64,000 nt of DNA from positions 8,564-72,563 of the forward strand of contig DASVWI010000033.1 of NCBI GenBank assembly GCA_036389675.1, given 5' to 3'. Under the pieces are notes generated by a model. The model was given only the letters and a program-made list of their open reading frames with translations, was not told the origin of the DNA and ran no database searches. Source of the DNA: DASQYE01 sp036389675 (GTDB lineage: Bacteria > Acidobacteriota > Blastocatellia > Pyrinomonadales > Pyrinomonadaceae). The position numbers were made by a program, and so were the translations under genes. Position 1 is the stretch's first letter. Every line of letters begins with the position of its first letter. This document shows, piece by piece, positions 39,053 to 47,319 of this stretch.

Positions 39053-40744
39053 CTATTGGTTGGGTTTCCCCTCTGCGGGGTTGTCCGTCGCGGGCGACCC
39101 AATTTTGTAGCCGCTCGTTTCGGCGTTGAAGCGCTTGTAATCGCTCCACTCATACGTGTTATTGACGCTGCCCCCGCCGAAGAGCAGCACCCTGACGGAA
39201 AGGTTGATCTGCGCGAAGCGCGGGAGCCAGACGCCGTCGCTCATGCGCGTCTGTTCCATCACGAAGGCCGCGCCCGGACTGAGCTTGAGCAGAAGGCCCG
39301 CCCCCATCTTGAAGCCCTCCGAAAGCCTTGCTTCGAGCCGCATCACCTGCTTATCAACAGGATCGATCCAGACCACTCCGACCAGCTTTGAGATAATCTC
39401 CTCTTCACGGCTTGAGGGGCGAAAGTCCGTGCGCGGGCGGAAATCGAAGACCACGGCGTCGCGCTCGCGGAAGCGCTCCGTGCGCGGAGAGACGAACTCG
39501 CAGGCTCGCAGGAATTGCGAGATACCAAGCTCTTCATCCTCTCCCTCTGCCGCGGCGGTCGCGCCGCCGCCACTGGCCTTGCGTGCGCGCTCTTCCCTCT
39601 CGCGCTGCCGCTTCTGTTTCTCCTGTTCGCGTTTCAGCTTGTCCTTCTCACGATTTTGCTCTGCCCTGACCAGCTCGTCCGTGACGCGCTTCTCTTCTTT
39701 GGCCGCGCGCTCGGGCGAAAGCGGCACGCCCTGTTCGCTGATCAGACGAGTGACCGGCCTGCGATTCGGCAGCGGGTAGACTTCGTAGACTCTGACCGTC
39801 TCCTTCTTCGTCTCGCCGCGCGCGTTGATCTCGCGCTCGGTTATCTTCTGCGTGAAAGTGTATTCGCTGACGCGCTCGTCAATCGCGTCCTGATTGCGCG
39901 AGACCTCGCGCAGGAGCGCCGGAACGTTGAGCGCCTCGGCAGTCTGCGGCGGGTCAAACACCCTCTCATCTATGCCCGTGTTATAACGCGCGCTCTTGAG
40001 CGTCAACGTCAAAGCGCCGCTGCCGCTGACATCCAAATCCATGCGGTGCGGTTCCAGCAAGCCGGCTTCCGCGCGGTAATCCATGAGGATGATGGAAGAC
40101 TTGCTCGCTTCGTCCGAGGTTTTCAGCAGAAGCTTGCTCCGGGCGCTGAACCAGTGGCGCAGACGCGCGCCGTTACGCATGGAGAATTCAACCACGTAGG
40201 CAGGCTCTCCCGTCGTTTCATCCAGAGCGACGGTGCGCGCCAGCACGTTCAGCTTTTTGTAATCAACCAGACGGCTCGCTTCGAGCATGGCGCGCAATCT
40301 GGCCGTGCTCGCCTCTGTGCCCACGAGCGTGCGCAATCGCCCGTCGAGCCCGCGCTCCCATGCGGAGCTGGCATTGGCCGCCGTGTTGATCTCGCCGTTG
40401 CCGAAGATCATGTCGCGGCGCATGGAATGCGGCGCTTTAACCTGCGTGCGGGCTTCGCCCAACTCCTGCTCTTTGAGCCTGACAGTCCAACTGTAGGTCG
40501 CGTCCCTGATCGCGGCGAGCCGCTTTTTACCGCCGACAGCCTTCAGGTAATCGCCGACGATCCTTTCCGGCGAGGGAAGCTTTGCCGTAGGGCGCGCCTC
40601 GCTTTTACTCTGCGCGTAAAGCGGCGCGCAGGCGAGCGCGAGCAAGAGGATTGCGAAAAAAAACAGGACGCGCCGCCCGCGCCGGCGCGCGAGCGCAGAC
40701 TGTCTTAACGACTTTTGACGAGCGAAAGAGTTGCCTGTTTCCAT
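39053..40744 (-). CDS. Exported LolA-like protein with an internal coiled coil
   Basis: A 563-residue exported protein. After a basic N terminus, a signal segment (V-L-F-F-F-A-I-L-L-L-A-L-A-C-A-P-L-Y-A-Q) sends it through the inner membrane. Residues 55-270 look like an outer-membrane lipoprotein-sorting (LolA/LolB-like) fold: I-V-G-D-Y-L-K-A-V-G-G near 60 and M-R-R-D-M-I-F near 115. Near residues 350-410 comes a charged coiled coil (E-K-D-K-L-K-R-E-Q-E-K-Q-K-R), followed by a second beta-rich domain. The ATG at 40744 avoids 16 extra codons upstream. Probably an envelope lipid- or lipoprotein-handling protein; function inferred. Confidence 0.65.
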   Translation of the reverse strand: METGNSFARQKSLRQSALARRRGRRVLFFFAILLLALACAPLYAQSKSEARPTAKLPSPERIVGDYLKAVGGKKRLAAIRDATYSWTVRLKEQELGEARTQVKAPHSMRRDMIFGNGEINTAANASSAWERGLDGRLRTLVGTEASTARLRAMLEASRLVDYKKLNVLARTVALDETTGEPAYVVEFSMRNGARLRHWFSARSKLLLKTSDEASKSSIILMDYRAEAGLLEPHRMDLDVSGSGALTLTLKSARYNTGIDERVFDPPQTAEALNVPALLREVSRNQDAIDERVSEYTFTQKITEREINARGETKKETVRVYEVYPLPNRRPVTRLISEQGVPLSPERAAKEEKRVTDELVRAEQNREKDKLKREQEKQKRQREREERARKASGGGATAAAEGEDEELGISQFLRACEFVSPRTERFRERDAVVFDFRPRTDFRPSSREEEIISKLVGVVWIDPVDKQVMRLEARLSEGFKMGAGLLLKLSPGAAFVMEQTRMSDGVWLPRFAQINLSVRVLLFGGGSVNNTYEWSDYKRFNAETSGYKIGSPATDNPAEGKPNQ

Positions 40745-40849
40745 GATTAAAGCCGCAGGCTCAAGGCGTGTACCTGAGATCGAGACACACACATCCTAAC
40801 CGATTTTCCCGCGTACCGAAACCGGGCGAAGCAGCGGGCCGAAAAGCAA

Positions 40850-40876
40850 AAGGCAGCAAATCTGTCTTGCTGCCTT
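40850..40876 (-). terminator. Rho-independent terminator
   Basis: AAGGCAGCAA and TTGCTGCCTT form a 10-bp perfect stem with a seven-base loop; on the minus strand TTTTGCTTTTC follows. It ends the small acidic/basic gene pair transcribed from the right. Confidence 0.8.
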
Positions 40877-40938
40877 CAGCCCGGCTTTCTACTGCGTTTT
40901 GTTGTTCAGCCTTTCGCTCTTTCCCTGTGCGATTGGCC

Positions 40939-41121
40939 CTAAGACGGCTGGCCCTCAGTGGTTTGATCTGCTTCGGGCGGCTGCGGCACGTCCGCATCCA
41001 TCGCCGCCGCCGATTCCTGCTCGGCTTCGAGCTCTTCCCTATCGTCCGAGGTCTGATCTTCGCCCGAGCGGCCAGTCTTTTCCTGTGCCGTCTCGCTCAT
41101 GCCTTCCCTTTGCTCAGTCAT
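40939..41121 (-). CDS. Small acidic protein
   Basis: A 60-residue protein in which nearly a third of the residues are Glu or Asp (E-E-L-E-A-E-Q-E-S-A-A-A-M-D-A-D); no cysteines and no hydrophobic segment, so it is probably disordered. AAGGAG lies eight bases before ATG 41121, a strong start. It is 33 bases downstream of the highly basic histone-H1-like gene and probably co-transcribed with it. The acidic/basic pairing suggests the two could bind each other, but no function is known. Confidence 0.6.
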   Translation of the reverse strand: MTEQREGMSETAQEKTGRSGEDQTSDDREELEAEQESAAAMDADVPQPPEADQTTEGQPS

Positions 41122-41154
41122 GCCTTTAGCTCCTTCATAAGTGATTGCCGACGC

Positions 41155-41682
41155 CTAGCGCGTCCGCGATGCTTTTCGAGTCGTGCCGACGCGGCCCTTC
41201 TTCGTCCCGCCCTTTTTGGCCGTGGCCTTACCGGCAACGCTCCTCTTTGTGCCCACGGCTTTCTTCGCGCTCTTCTTCCCGATACTCTTTTTCGTACTGC
41301 TCGCCGCTCCCTTACCGGCTGCACGTGCTTGCTTCGCTACGCCCTTCTTCCCCGCGCCACCGCCGGATGAACTCGACGCCTTCTTTTTCGCTCCCGTTGA
41401 GCGCGTCGGCCCGGAAGACGAGCCCTGCGGCTGCTCCTGTTGCTCAAGCACTTTCTCGTGCGCCTGCGTCATCACCTGTTGGATGCGCTCGGCCTCCGTC
41501 TGTGCTCCTGCGGCCTCCGCCTCGCCTTCGCGCAGGCGTCGCTCCTCCTCAGCCCGCGCGAAGCGCTCGCTTTCCTCGTGGGCCATCGCGCCCTGATTGT
41601 TATGGAAATCGAATTCGTTGATCACACCGCCGCGAACCTCAAAACGGCTTTTGTGCTTTCCAAGGTTCTTATCTTTTGGCAT
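41155..41682 (-). CDS. Histone-H1-like basic protein with conserved N-terminal domain
   Basis: A 175-residue protein. The N-terminal 55 residues look conserved and folded or helical (K-S-R-F-E-V-R-G-G-V-I-N-E-F-D-F-H, then E-E-S-E-R-F-A-R-A-E-E-E-R). The C-terminal 90 residues are low-complexity Ala/Lys/Ser/Gly (K-K-A-S-S-S-S-G-G-G, K-S-A-K-K-A-V-G-T-K), as in histone H1 tails and bacterial Hc1/AlgP-like proteins, which bind DNA by charge. No signal peptide. The ATG at 41682 is used. A nucleoid-associated role is inferred from composition only. Confidence 0.65.
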   Translation of the reverse strand: MPKDKNLGKHKSRFEVRGGVINEFDFHNNQGAMAHEESERFARAEEERRLREGEAEAAGAQTEAERIQQVMTQAHEKVLEQQEQPQGSSSGPTRSTGAKKKASSSSGGGAGKKGVAKQARAAGKGAASSTKKSIGKKSAKKAVGTKRSVAGKATAKKGGTKKGRVGTTRKASRTR

Positions 41683-41780
41683 CCTCGTGTATCCCTCCCT
41701 GTGTTACACGACGCCGACACTTCTGCCGCTTGACAGTGAGCGCCGCGCATTCGTATATTCGATTCGCGTCACAATTCAAA

Positions 41781-41856
41781 GCCACCTTAGCTCAGTTGGT
41801 AGAGCAGTCGATTCGTAATCGACAGGTCTGCGGTTCGAGTCCGCAAGGTGGCTCCA
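41781..41856 (+). tRNA. tRNA-Thr (anticodon CGU)
   Basis: Begins GCCACCTTAGCTCAG and ends AGGTGGCTCCA, with a perfect seven-base acceptor stem and encoded CCA. The anticodon stem GTCGA/TCGAC holds the loop TTCGTAA, anticodon CGT (threonine). It is a second threonine tRNA, with an acceptor stem close to but distinct from the one at 24392-24466. Confidence 0.95.
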
Positions 41857-41863
41857 CAATTTT

Positions 41864-41899
41864 ATTGCCGTATAGCTGTTCAGTCAGTTATACGGCAAT
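41864..41899 (+). terminator. Hairpin after tRNA-Thr(CGU)
   Basis: ATTGCCGTATA and TATACGGCAAT form an 11-bp stem with a 14-base loop, followed by CTTCTTT. It starts eight bases after the tRNA end. Confidence 0.7.
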
Positions 41900-41980
41900 C
41901 TTCTTTGAGCTTCAATCCTCGACCAGCCATTTTTATAACCGGCGGGCCTTGCCGTCTCTCGCTCTGCCTCGTCATGAGTC

Positions 41981-42748
41981 TTATTCAAGCGAGGGCCACT
42001 GTTGATCTACGAACTCAAGGTGGAGGCGCTTGCGGCCATCCGCCCCCAGACGCAGGCGGCGGACTGCGGCGATGACGGCGACACCGAAGTTGGCGCTGCG
42101 GACTCGGACGTAACGCCCGCGCGCGATGTTCAGGTCTGTCTTGACGGCCATTCCGCGAGGGCTGATGTTTTCGGTTGACGTGAGCTCGCGCGACTGTAGG
42201 TTGCCTTCCGCGTCGTAGACTTCGATGACCACATTGAAAGCCATCGCGCGGCGCGTCTCAGCACGGCGCTCGCCCACGCCCGCGTATCCCGGCTCCCTGT
42301 CTGGCCGCTCGCGCATGTCCCATAGATTTTCTCCGACCGGGGCTGCGTTGAGGTCGAAGCGCTGCGAGGGGTCTGCTTCAAAGCTTAAGGGAGGATGTTT
42401 GCCGACGAAGGCGACGCCGATCTCGAAGCGCGGCAGGTGAATCAGTTCCTGCGAGAGCGGCGTGGCGTGGCGGACAAGTGCCCAGACGTTGTACTGCTCG
42501 TCATCGTAATCGAAAGAGCGAAGCTGGCGCGGCAAAGGCATGGTCAGGTGAAGCAGCCTTCCGGTCTCCGTCGGTCGCCCGAGGGTGAGGCGAGCGCCAA
42601 ACGGAGTGATGTCAACGAGTCGCGTCTTTTCAACCCAGCCGTGATCGGCGCTCTCGCGACAATGCACGCGGACGGGCAACGGAATCTCCAGGCGTTCGCG
42701 CAGCCGTCTGTGTGGGCTTCCAGCTTGCATGGACAGCTTCTTCTCCAT
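41981..42748 (-). CDS. Double PilZ-domain protein
   Basis: A 255-residue cytoplasmic protein with two PilZ-like domains. The first has R-R-L-R-E-R-L-E-I-P-L-P-V-R-V and V-D-I-T-P-F-G-A-R-L-T-L; the second has R-R-A-E-T-R-R-A-M-A-F-N-V-V-I and T-E-N-I-S-P-R-G-M-A-V-K. The R-x3-R and D/N-x-S-x2-G motifs that bind cyclic di-GMP are present in recognisable form, best in the second. ATG 42748 follows directly on the stop codon of the OmpA-like gene, so they are coupled. An in-frame ATG six codons later has GGAG upstream and is an alternative. It may link cyclic di-GMP to the surface. Confidence 0.75.
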   Translation of the reverse strand: MEKKLSMQAGSPHRRLRERLEIPLPVRVHCRESADHGWVEKTRLVDITPFGARLTLGRPTETGRLLHLTMPLPRQLRSFDYDDEQYNVWALVRHATPLSQELIHLPRFEIGVAFVGKHPPLSFEADPSQRFDLNAAPVGENLWDMRERPDREPGYAGVGERRAETRRAMAFNVVIEVYDAEGNLQSRELTSTENISPRGMAVKTDLNIARGRYVRVRSANFGVAVIAAVRRLRLGADGRKRLHLEFVDQQWPSLE

Positions 42749-43552
42749 TCACTTGCAGCGCGATTTATCGAGCGGCCCCGTCGAGGCGTTCAACTCTGGC
42801 AGGGTCGCATCAACCGGCCCGATGAAAATCTCCGTCGCGGGGCTTTCACGATATCCGCCGTCGATGGTGACGATGTGGCTGGCCTCTATCCCATGCTCGT
42901 TGATGAGCCAGTCCTTGGCGCGCTCGGCCCTTTCCAGCGCCTCGGTCTCGGCGCTACAACGCCCGCCGTAGACGATGATGTAGCCTTCGGATTCCGGCGC
43001 GTTGCGTAGCTCCGTGACCAGATTCAGGAGACGCGTCTTCTCAAGGTTGAAGTCCAGATCGCCGTAAGTGTCGAGCAGCCGCGCATCCTTCGGTCTGGCG
43101 ACATAGATGGCGCACGAGGCCATGTTCTGACACCGCGCGGCCAGACCGCTGACGGAAACTGTCGCCGTGATGCGCCGTCCGCCCAGACCCGTCGTGTCCA
43201 CTGTGATCGAAGGCGTTCCCTGTCCCGCGCTGACCGTTCCGCTCGACAGCGACCATGTGTAAGTTAAGGCTGTGCCCGTATCCTGACCCGCGACCAGCGC
43301 CGAGAATCTAAGCTGCGTGTCCTGCGGGACGATATAGAGCGGGCAGGCGATGACAAGTTGCGGGCACTGCACGGCGGGCGTCTGTGCCGAGACTATATCG
43401 AAGAGGACGCCTGTCAAAGCATTGTCTCGCGCCGGGGCAAACGCAGCGGGCTTGTCGCCTATCGTCTGGCCGTAGCCGACGGGCACAGACGAGGTTAGAA
43501 GCGCAGAGCAAAGAAGGAGAAAGAGCAGTTCGACCGCAAGGCTTTTCTTCAT
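42749..43552 (-). CDS. Exported OmpA-like protein with Ig-like domain
   Basis: A 267-residue exported protein. A signal peptide (M-K-K-S-L-A-V-E-L-L-F-L-L-L-C) is followed by a short cysteine-containing region, an Ig/PKD-like beta domain (Y-T-W-S-L-S-S-G-T-V-S-A-G-Q-G) and a C-terminal OmpA-type domain whose helix E-A-L-E-R-A-E-R-A-K-D-W-L is diagnostic of peptidoglycan-associated folds. It lacks a complete conserved N-x-x-L-S-x-x-R-A motif, so peptidoglycan binding is uncertain. The ATG at 43552 is chosen over one 22 codons upstream, because the signal peptide starts there. It is coupled to the PilZ gene. Confidence 0.7.
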   Translation of the reverse strand: MKKSLAVELLFLLLCSALLTSSVPVGYGQTIGDKPAAFAPARDNALTGVLFDIVSAQTPAVQCPQLVIACPLYIVPQDTQLRFSALVAGQDTGTALTYTWSLSSGTVSAGQGTPSITVDTTGLGGRRITATVSVSGLAARCQNMASCAIYVARPKDARLLDTYGDLDFNLEKTRLLNLVTELRNAPESEGYIIVYGGRCSAETEALERAERAKDWLINEHGIEASHIVTIDGGYRESPATEIFIGPVDATLPELNASTGPLDKSRCK

Positions 43553-43598
43553 GGGGGCGTGGATTATATAGCTATTCGTAGAAGGGTGAAACTGTTTC

Positions 43599-44165
43599 TC
43601 AATCATCCCGAGAATCATCTAGTAGACGGGTAGTGTTCTCGGTCACACTCGGCGGCTGGGCCATCTCCGCCGTCTCTGCGCGCCACCTGTTGAAGTCGCT
43701 GGCGGGCCTGCCGCTTTGCTGCGGCGGCAGGGCCGGGGGAGCATAGCCGGGGCGTAGATGCGCGGTAGTAGTAGTGTTGTCGCCAGCGGGCGCGTTCAAG
43801 GCGACAGAGCGCGGCTTCGCGCTCGGCGCGCCTTCCTCAAGCATGAGGGCATAGACGAAACGGATGAACCCGCCCACGGCACAGATGATGGCCGCTATCG
43901 CGATGAATTCCCTCGGCAGCAAACCTATCCTGGCGAGCATGGCCGCGAGCGGCACGACCAGCGCGGTTAGAAGCATGAGCATCAATCCCTGACGAATGCC
44001 CTGATTGCGCGCCGAGCGCCGGCTCACGGTCGTCTCGGCTTCGGGCCAAACCAGCGCGCCGTCGGTTATCAACAGCTCTTTGACGACCGCGAGCTGGAAA
44101 CCGCAGCGCGAGCAGAAGCGCACTTCATTAGATGATTGCTGCTGGCCGCATTTTGGACAGAACAT
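43599..44165 (-). CDS. Zinc-ribbon membrane protein
   Basis: A 188-residue protein. It begins M-F-C-P-K-C-G-Q-Q and C-S-R-C-G, a C4 zinc ribbon, followed by a linker and two hydrophobic segments near residues 58-80 and 84-110, typical of inner-membrane helices. The rest is a Pro/Ala-rich cytoplasmic tail. Start ATG 44165 has GAGG six bases upstream. The domain order (zinc ribbon, then membrane helices) is common in Acidobacteriota. Function unknown. Confidence 0.65.
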   Translation of the reverse strand: MFCPKCGQQQSSNEVRFCSRCGFQLAVVKELLITDGALVWPEAETTVSRRSARNQGIRQGLMLMLLTALVVPLAAMLARIGLLPREFIAIAAIICAVGGFIRFVYALMLEEGAPSAKPRSVALNAPAGDNTTTTAHLRPGYAPPALPPQQSGRPASDFNRWRAETAEMAQPPSVTENTTRLLDDSRDD

Positions 44166-44177
44166 TTGAAGACCTCA

Positions 44178-44699
44178 CTATTGGTCAGTCGTACGGGGTG
44201 TCGCTTGGGCTAACCTGTCGAGCGCGTCGCCGGTGGCGCGAAAAACCGTCCACTCGCTCATCGGGACGGCCCCCAGATTTTGATAAAACCTGATCGCCGG
44301 TTCGTTCCAATCCAGCACGGCCCATTCCAGCCGACCGCAACCGCGCTCCTTTGCCAGACGCGCCAGATGAGCGAGCAGAGAGCGCCCCACTCCCTTGCCG
44401 CGAGCCTGCGGTTGCACGTACAGGTCTTCGAGGTAAATGCCCGGACGGCCCAGGAAGGTCGAGAAGTTATGAAAGAAGAGCGCGAAGCCGACCGCACGCT
44501 CGTCGCGATAAGCGATGACCACCTCTGCCATCGCCCGCTCCCCGAACAATGACGCACGGAGCAACTCCTCGGTCGCCACCACGTCGTCGGACATGCGCTC
44601 ATACTCCGCCAGCTCTTTGATGAAAGAGAGAATCAAGGGGACATCACCCTCTCCGGCCTTCTCGATTCTCAGATTATCCGTTCCGGTTGCTGAACTCAT
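44178..44699 (-). CDS. GNAT-family N-acetyltransferase
   Basis: A 173-residue acetyltransferase. The acetyl-CoA site is clear: Y-L-E-D-L-Y-V-Q-P-Q-A-R-G-K-G-V-G-R-S-L-L, containing the Q/R-x2-G-x-G/A motif. Earlier residues I-L-S-F-I-K-E-L-A-E-Y-E-R-M and later F-Y-Q-N-L-G-A-V-P match the diamine/spermidine acetyltransferase-like branch. The ATG at 44699 with AAAGG upstream is preferred to one 11 codons earlier. Substrate unknown; polyamine or small-amine acetylation is plausible. Confidence 0.85.
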   Translation of the reverse strand: MSSATGTDNLRIEKAGEGDVPLILSFIKELAEYERMSDDVVATEELLRASLFGERAMAEVVIAYRDERAVGFALFFHNFSTFLGRPGIYLEDLYVQPQARGKGVGRSLLAHLARLAKERGCGRLEWAVLDWNEPAIRFYQNLGAVPMSEWTVFRATGDALDRLAQATPRTTDQ

Positions 44700-44739
44700 A
44701 TAACCTTTCTTTAGACCCACGAAGCAAGGCAATGAACAG

Positions 44740-44822
44740 GGATAGACGGGATGAAGAAAAAGCTATGAAGCATTCAGGCTTACAGTCTGATTCCTGTTTT
44801 CTGCTTTTATCCTGACCATCTC
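44740..44822. repeat. Divergent palindrome of the intergenic repeat family
   Basis: AACAGGGATAGACGGGAT...AAGCATTCAGG...ATCCTGACCATCTCTGTTAA. The outer arms match the flanks of copies at 36184 and 56948 (AACAGGGACAGAC...), while the inner core is different. It lies between the GNAT and PNPOx genes. Confidence 0.45.
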
Positions 44823-44824
44823 TG

Positions 44825-45310
44825 TTAATTCTTTCTGACGATATACGACTGATCGCGGATGACAGCCGTTTCCGGCTCGAAGCGGACGAAGATGTAATCC
44901 GTATCGCCCAGTATCTCGACGAAGCGCGGATCCCAACGCGACGCATCCTTTCCCAGATAACGGCTGAGCAGGCGTTTCATCCTCTCCGCGTCATGCGGCT
45001 CAAGGCGCGCGCGACCGCGAAAGCCAAGGTGTTGAACCAGCCCCGTTGACCTCTCAAAGTCTACGATGCCGATGGCGCAACGCGGCTCGCGCTCGATGCG
45101 ACCGGGGAAAGTGTCCGTGCGGTAGTTTCCAATAATCCAGAGCGCTTCCCCTTCCCAAAGAAACCAGACGGGCGATTCTCTGGGCGCTCCCCCGTCGCTT
45201 GCTGTGGCTAGATGCGCGAAGAGCGGGCGCGCGAGCAGCTCCGACATCAGAGCGCCTGAGCGCTTGTCGTCCAGCTCGAAGTGGCTTCCCGTATCCTGAA
45301 CTATCTTCAT
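44825..45310 (-). CDS. Pyridoxamine-phosphate-oxidase-like (PNPOx) protein
   Basis: A 161-residue member of the split-barrel FMN-binding family (PNPOx-like, F420/flavin reductases). Typical features are L-L-A-R-P-L-F-A-H-L-A-T, E-S-P-V-W-F-L-W-E-G-E-A-L-W-I, F-P-G-R-I-E-R-E-P-R-C-A-I-G-I-V-D-F and the L-E-P-H-D region. Proteins of this type reduce flavin/F420 or detoxify; the cofactor cannot be told from sequence. Start ATG 45310 has AAAGG upstream. It follows a palindrome and is separate from the GNAT gene. Confidence 0.82.
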   Translation of the reverse strand: MKIVQDTGSHFELDDKRSGALMSELLARPLFAHLATASDGGAPRESPVWFLWEGEALWIIGNYRTDTFPGRIEREPRCAIGIVDFERSTGLVQHLGFRGRARLEPHDAERMKRLLSRYLGKDASRWDPRFVEILGDTDYIFVRFEPETAVIRDQSYIVRKN

Positions 45311-45392
45311 CGCACCTTTAAATGTCGGTCACTCAAGACGGCAAGCTCTATCCGCACAGGGAAGAAGGATGCGACCGGAAACCGGCGGCCCT

Positions 45393-46256
45393 TCACACCT
45401 TCGCATAGTCCGGCTGCAATGCGCTGTGCGGGGACAGAGACTTTCTGCGGCGAAGCCTGTGTCTTAAATACGAGAAGGCGAAAGGGGTCATGAGCATTAC
45501 CGGCAGCGCCCAGATCAGGATATATGATAAGTACTCGACATAGCCCAGCTTCCACGGCAGATAATCATTAACGCCCTTGAAGACGCCGTTGCCTTCCTTA
45601 CCATATAGCTCCGCGACAAAATCCACGTATTCCGGCGCGTAGCCCTTTTCGAGATAGAACGGCTTGACCAGAGCGGTGTCGGCCTCTATCTCACGCATAT
45701 CATGTTTGACGACCACCGCCAGATCAGGATCGACGACCCACCAGCGATCATGCTCCTTATCGACCTGCGCCATCGCCACGACATGCTGATTCAGGAGCAC
45801 CATTCTCGAATCGACGCCATGATCCTTGAGCATTCCCGCCATCACCAGCGCGTGGAGCGAACATATCCCGACGCCTCTCTCGATGTTCTTGTTGTGATCA
45901 TAGAATTCGTACTTGCGATAGTCCCTGGGGCGTATGTAGCTCGCCAGAAAGAGCAGGTAGTTCTCATAGATGGGCACTCTCAGATTGTATTTGGCGATCC
46001 CTTCGTCCTCCCAGTAGTGGGCGATGCCTTTGTTCACCGCGTCGTTCAATCTGAGAATGTAAGCTTCGGTCGATTCGCCCGGTCTTCTTTCGCCCGCCTG
46101 TAATAATTCCGCTTCGGTCAGGGTTATATCATCTTTGTCGCGCACCTTCGTTTCCTGATAGATCGCCGGGTTTCTCATGGAGATAAAGAGCCCCGCCACA
46201 TTTATGCCGAGAAGGGTAAGTCCGAGCAGCAAAGCAATGATTTTGATTTTGTTCAT
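45393..46256 (-). CDS. Membrane protein with transglutaminase-like domain
   Basis: A 287-residue protein with an N-terminal membrane helix (I-I-A-L-L-L-G-L-T-L-L-G-I-N-V-A-G-L-F-I) and a second near residues 240-265. In between, a transglutaminase/protease-like fold shows the three catalytic-type elements: Cys in G-V-G-I-C-S-L-H-A-L-V-M-A-G-M-L, His in N-Q-H-V-V-A-M-A-Q-V and Asp in W-W-V-V-D-P-D-L. The loop between the helices lies in the periplasm. ATG 46256 is chosen because the helix starts there. Such domains act in envelope peptide or polysaccharide processing; partner unknown. Confidence 0.7.
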   Translation of the reverse strand: MNKIKIIALLLGLTLLGINVAGLFISMRNPAIYQETKVRDKDDITLTEAELLQAGERRPGESTEAYILRLNDAVNKGIAHYWEDEGIAKYNLRVPIYENYLLFLASYIRPRDYRKYEFYDHNKNIERGVGICSLHALVMAGMLKDHGVDSRMVLLNQHVVAMAQVDKEHDRWWVVDPDLAVVVKHDMREIEADTALVKPFYLEKGYAPEYVDFVAELYGKEGNGVFKGVNDYLPWKLGYVEYLSYILIWALPVMLMTPFAFSYLRHRLRRRKSLSPHSALQPDYAKV

Positions 46257-46510
46257 CGAGATAACCGTCTCCCGCTTTTCCTGCGAGCTCAAGTGCCGGC
46301 CTTCCGGCAGCCCCGCCAATCAACCAAGACATATTACCCGAATCAGTCTTGACCTTGAATCGCAGACGGCTCGACTTTGTGCTTAATGCTGATGGCAACC
46401 GGCGCGGGACTACTACGGAAACAGCGAAGATGAAAGACGGGCGGGCCGAGAGCCCGAAGGCCGGATTCGGATGAGGGGGCACGGGCGCTCCGGTCTCGTC
46501 CGCTCCGAGT

Positions 46511-47134
46511 TTATATGCTCGGACGCAGCAGTCCGCGAAAGATTCCCTGCACGGTGACTTGCGCGGCGCGCAATCTCATGGGAGCGAGTTGTGAATTGGC
46601 CGGGCGCAGCTCGACTTCGGAGCCGAAGCGATAGAGCCGTTTGAGCGTCGCGCGCGTGCCCTCGACGAGGGCGACCACTATCTCGCCGTCGCGCGCCTCC
46701 GTGCGATTCTCTATCAGAGCGATGTCGCCGTCGCAGATGTGCTCGTCAATCATCGAATCGCCCTTGACCCTCAAGGCATAAACGCGCTCAGGGCGCACGC
46801 GCCCCAGAAGAAAACGCGGCACGCTGATCGGCTGCGCGTCCTCGACCGCATCAATGGGCGCGCCCGCCGCGATGCGTCCCAGCAGCGGCACTTCACAAAT
46901 GGCATCCGTCGGCGAATCCTCAACCGTCACGGCGAGGTTGAAAGCTCCGTCGTCGCGCCGCCGCGAGAGCAGTCCCCTGCGCTCAAGCGCCGCGATGTGC
47001 TTGGCGATGGTCGCCTTGGAGGAGACGCCGAAGTGGCGCGCGATCTGCGCGTAGGAGGGCTCGTACCCGTGTCGCGCGATGAAGCGCGTGATGTAATCGA
47101 GAATCTCTTTCTGTCGTTGCGTGCGTGGCAGCAT
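46511..47134 (-). CDS. lexA: SOS regulator LexA
   Basis: LexA represses DNA-damage genes and self-cleaves when RecA is activated. The 207-residue protein has the N-terminal winged HTH (Q-K-E-I-L-D-Y-I-T-R-F-I, then Y-A-Q-I-A-R-H-F-G-V-S-S-K-A-T-I-A-K-H-I). The autocleavage site A-G is in R-I-A-A-G-A-P-I-D, the catalytic Ser in K-G-D-S-M-I-D and the catalytic Lys in R-A-T-L-K-R-L. The ATG at 47134 has GGAGAG six bases upstream; a longer frame upstream is not LexA. Promoter and a possible operator lie at 47213-47262. Confidence 0.95.
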   Translation of the reverse strand: MLPRTQRQKEILDYITRFIARHGYEPSYAQIARHFGVSSKATIAKHIAALERRGLLSRRRDDGAFNLAVTVEDSPTDAICEVPLLGRIAAGAPIDAVEDAQPISVPRFLLGRVRPERVYALRVKGDSMIDEHICDGDIALIENRTEARDGEIVVALVEGTRATLKRLYRFGSEVELRPANSQLAPMRLRAAQVTVQGIFRGLLRPSI

Positions 47135-47212
47135 GATAGCTCTCCGATTCTTCGATGCTGGCGTGACTGTCGCGGGAGCCGGGCGGCCCGTATCCAAAAG
47201 GTTCGCCTCGGC

Positions 47213-47262
47213 ATCATAAGGGCGCGCTCGCCATAGCGTCAAGCTTCTTGTCGGCGCGCCCT
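47213..47262 (-). promoter_or_regulatory. lexA promoter inside an inverted repeat
   Basis: Minus strand TTGACG (47237-47242), 18 bases, TATGAT (47213-47218). The -35 is spanned by inverted arms AGGGCGCGC (47219-47227) and GCGCGCCCT (47254-47262), 26 bases apart. The arms could pair or form a repressor site. The LexA box of this phylum is not known to me, so autoregulation at this repeat is a guess. Confidence 0.5.
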
Positions 47263-47319
47263 TTAGTTGAGATCAGGCACAAACAACTCAACCCCTCTGC
47301 GCCTGTGAGATTCCCCGCG

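Noticed and set aside
39515..40708. 397-codon plus-strand frame opposite the LolA-like gene
   Set aside because: Composition is that of antisense to a GC-rich gene; no start signal, no recognisable domain.
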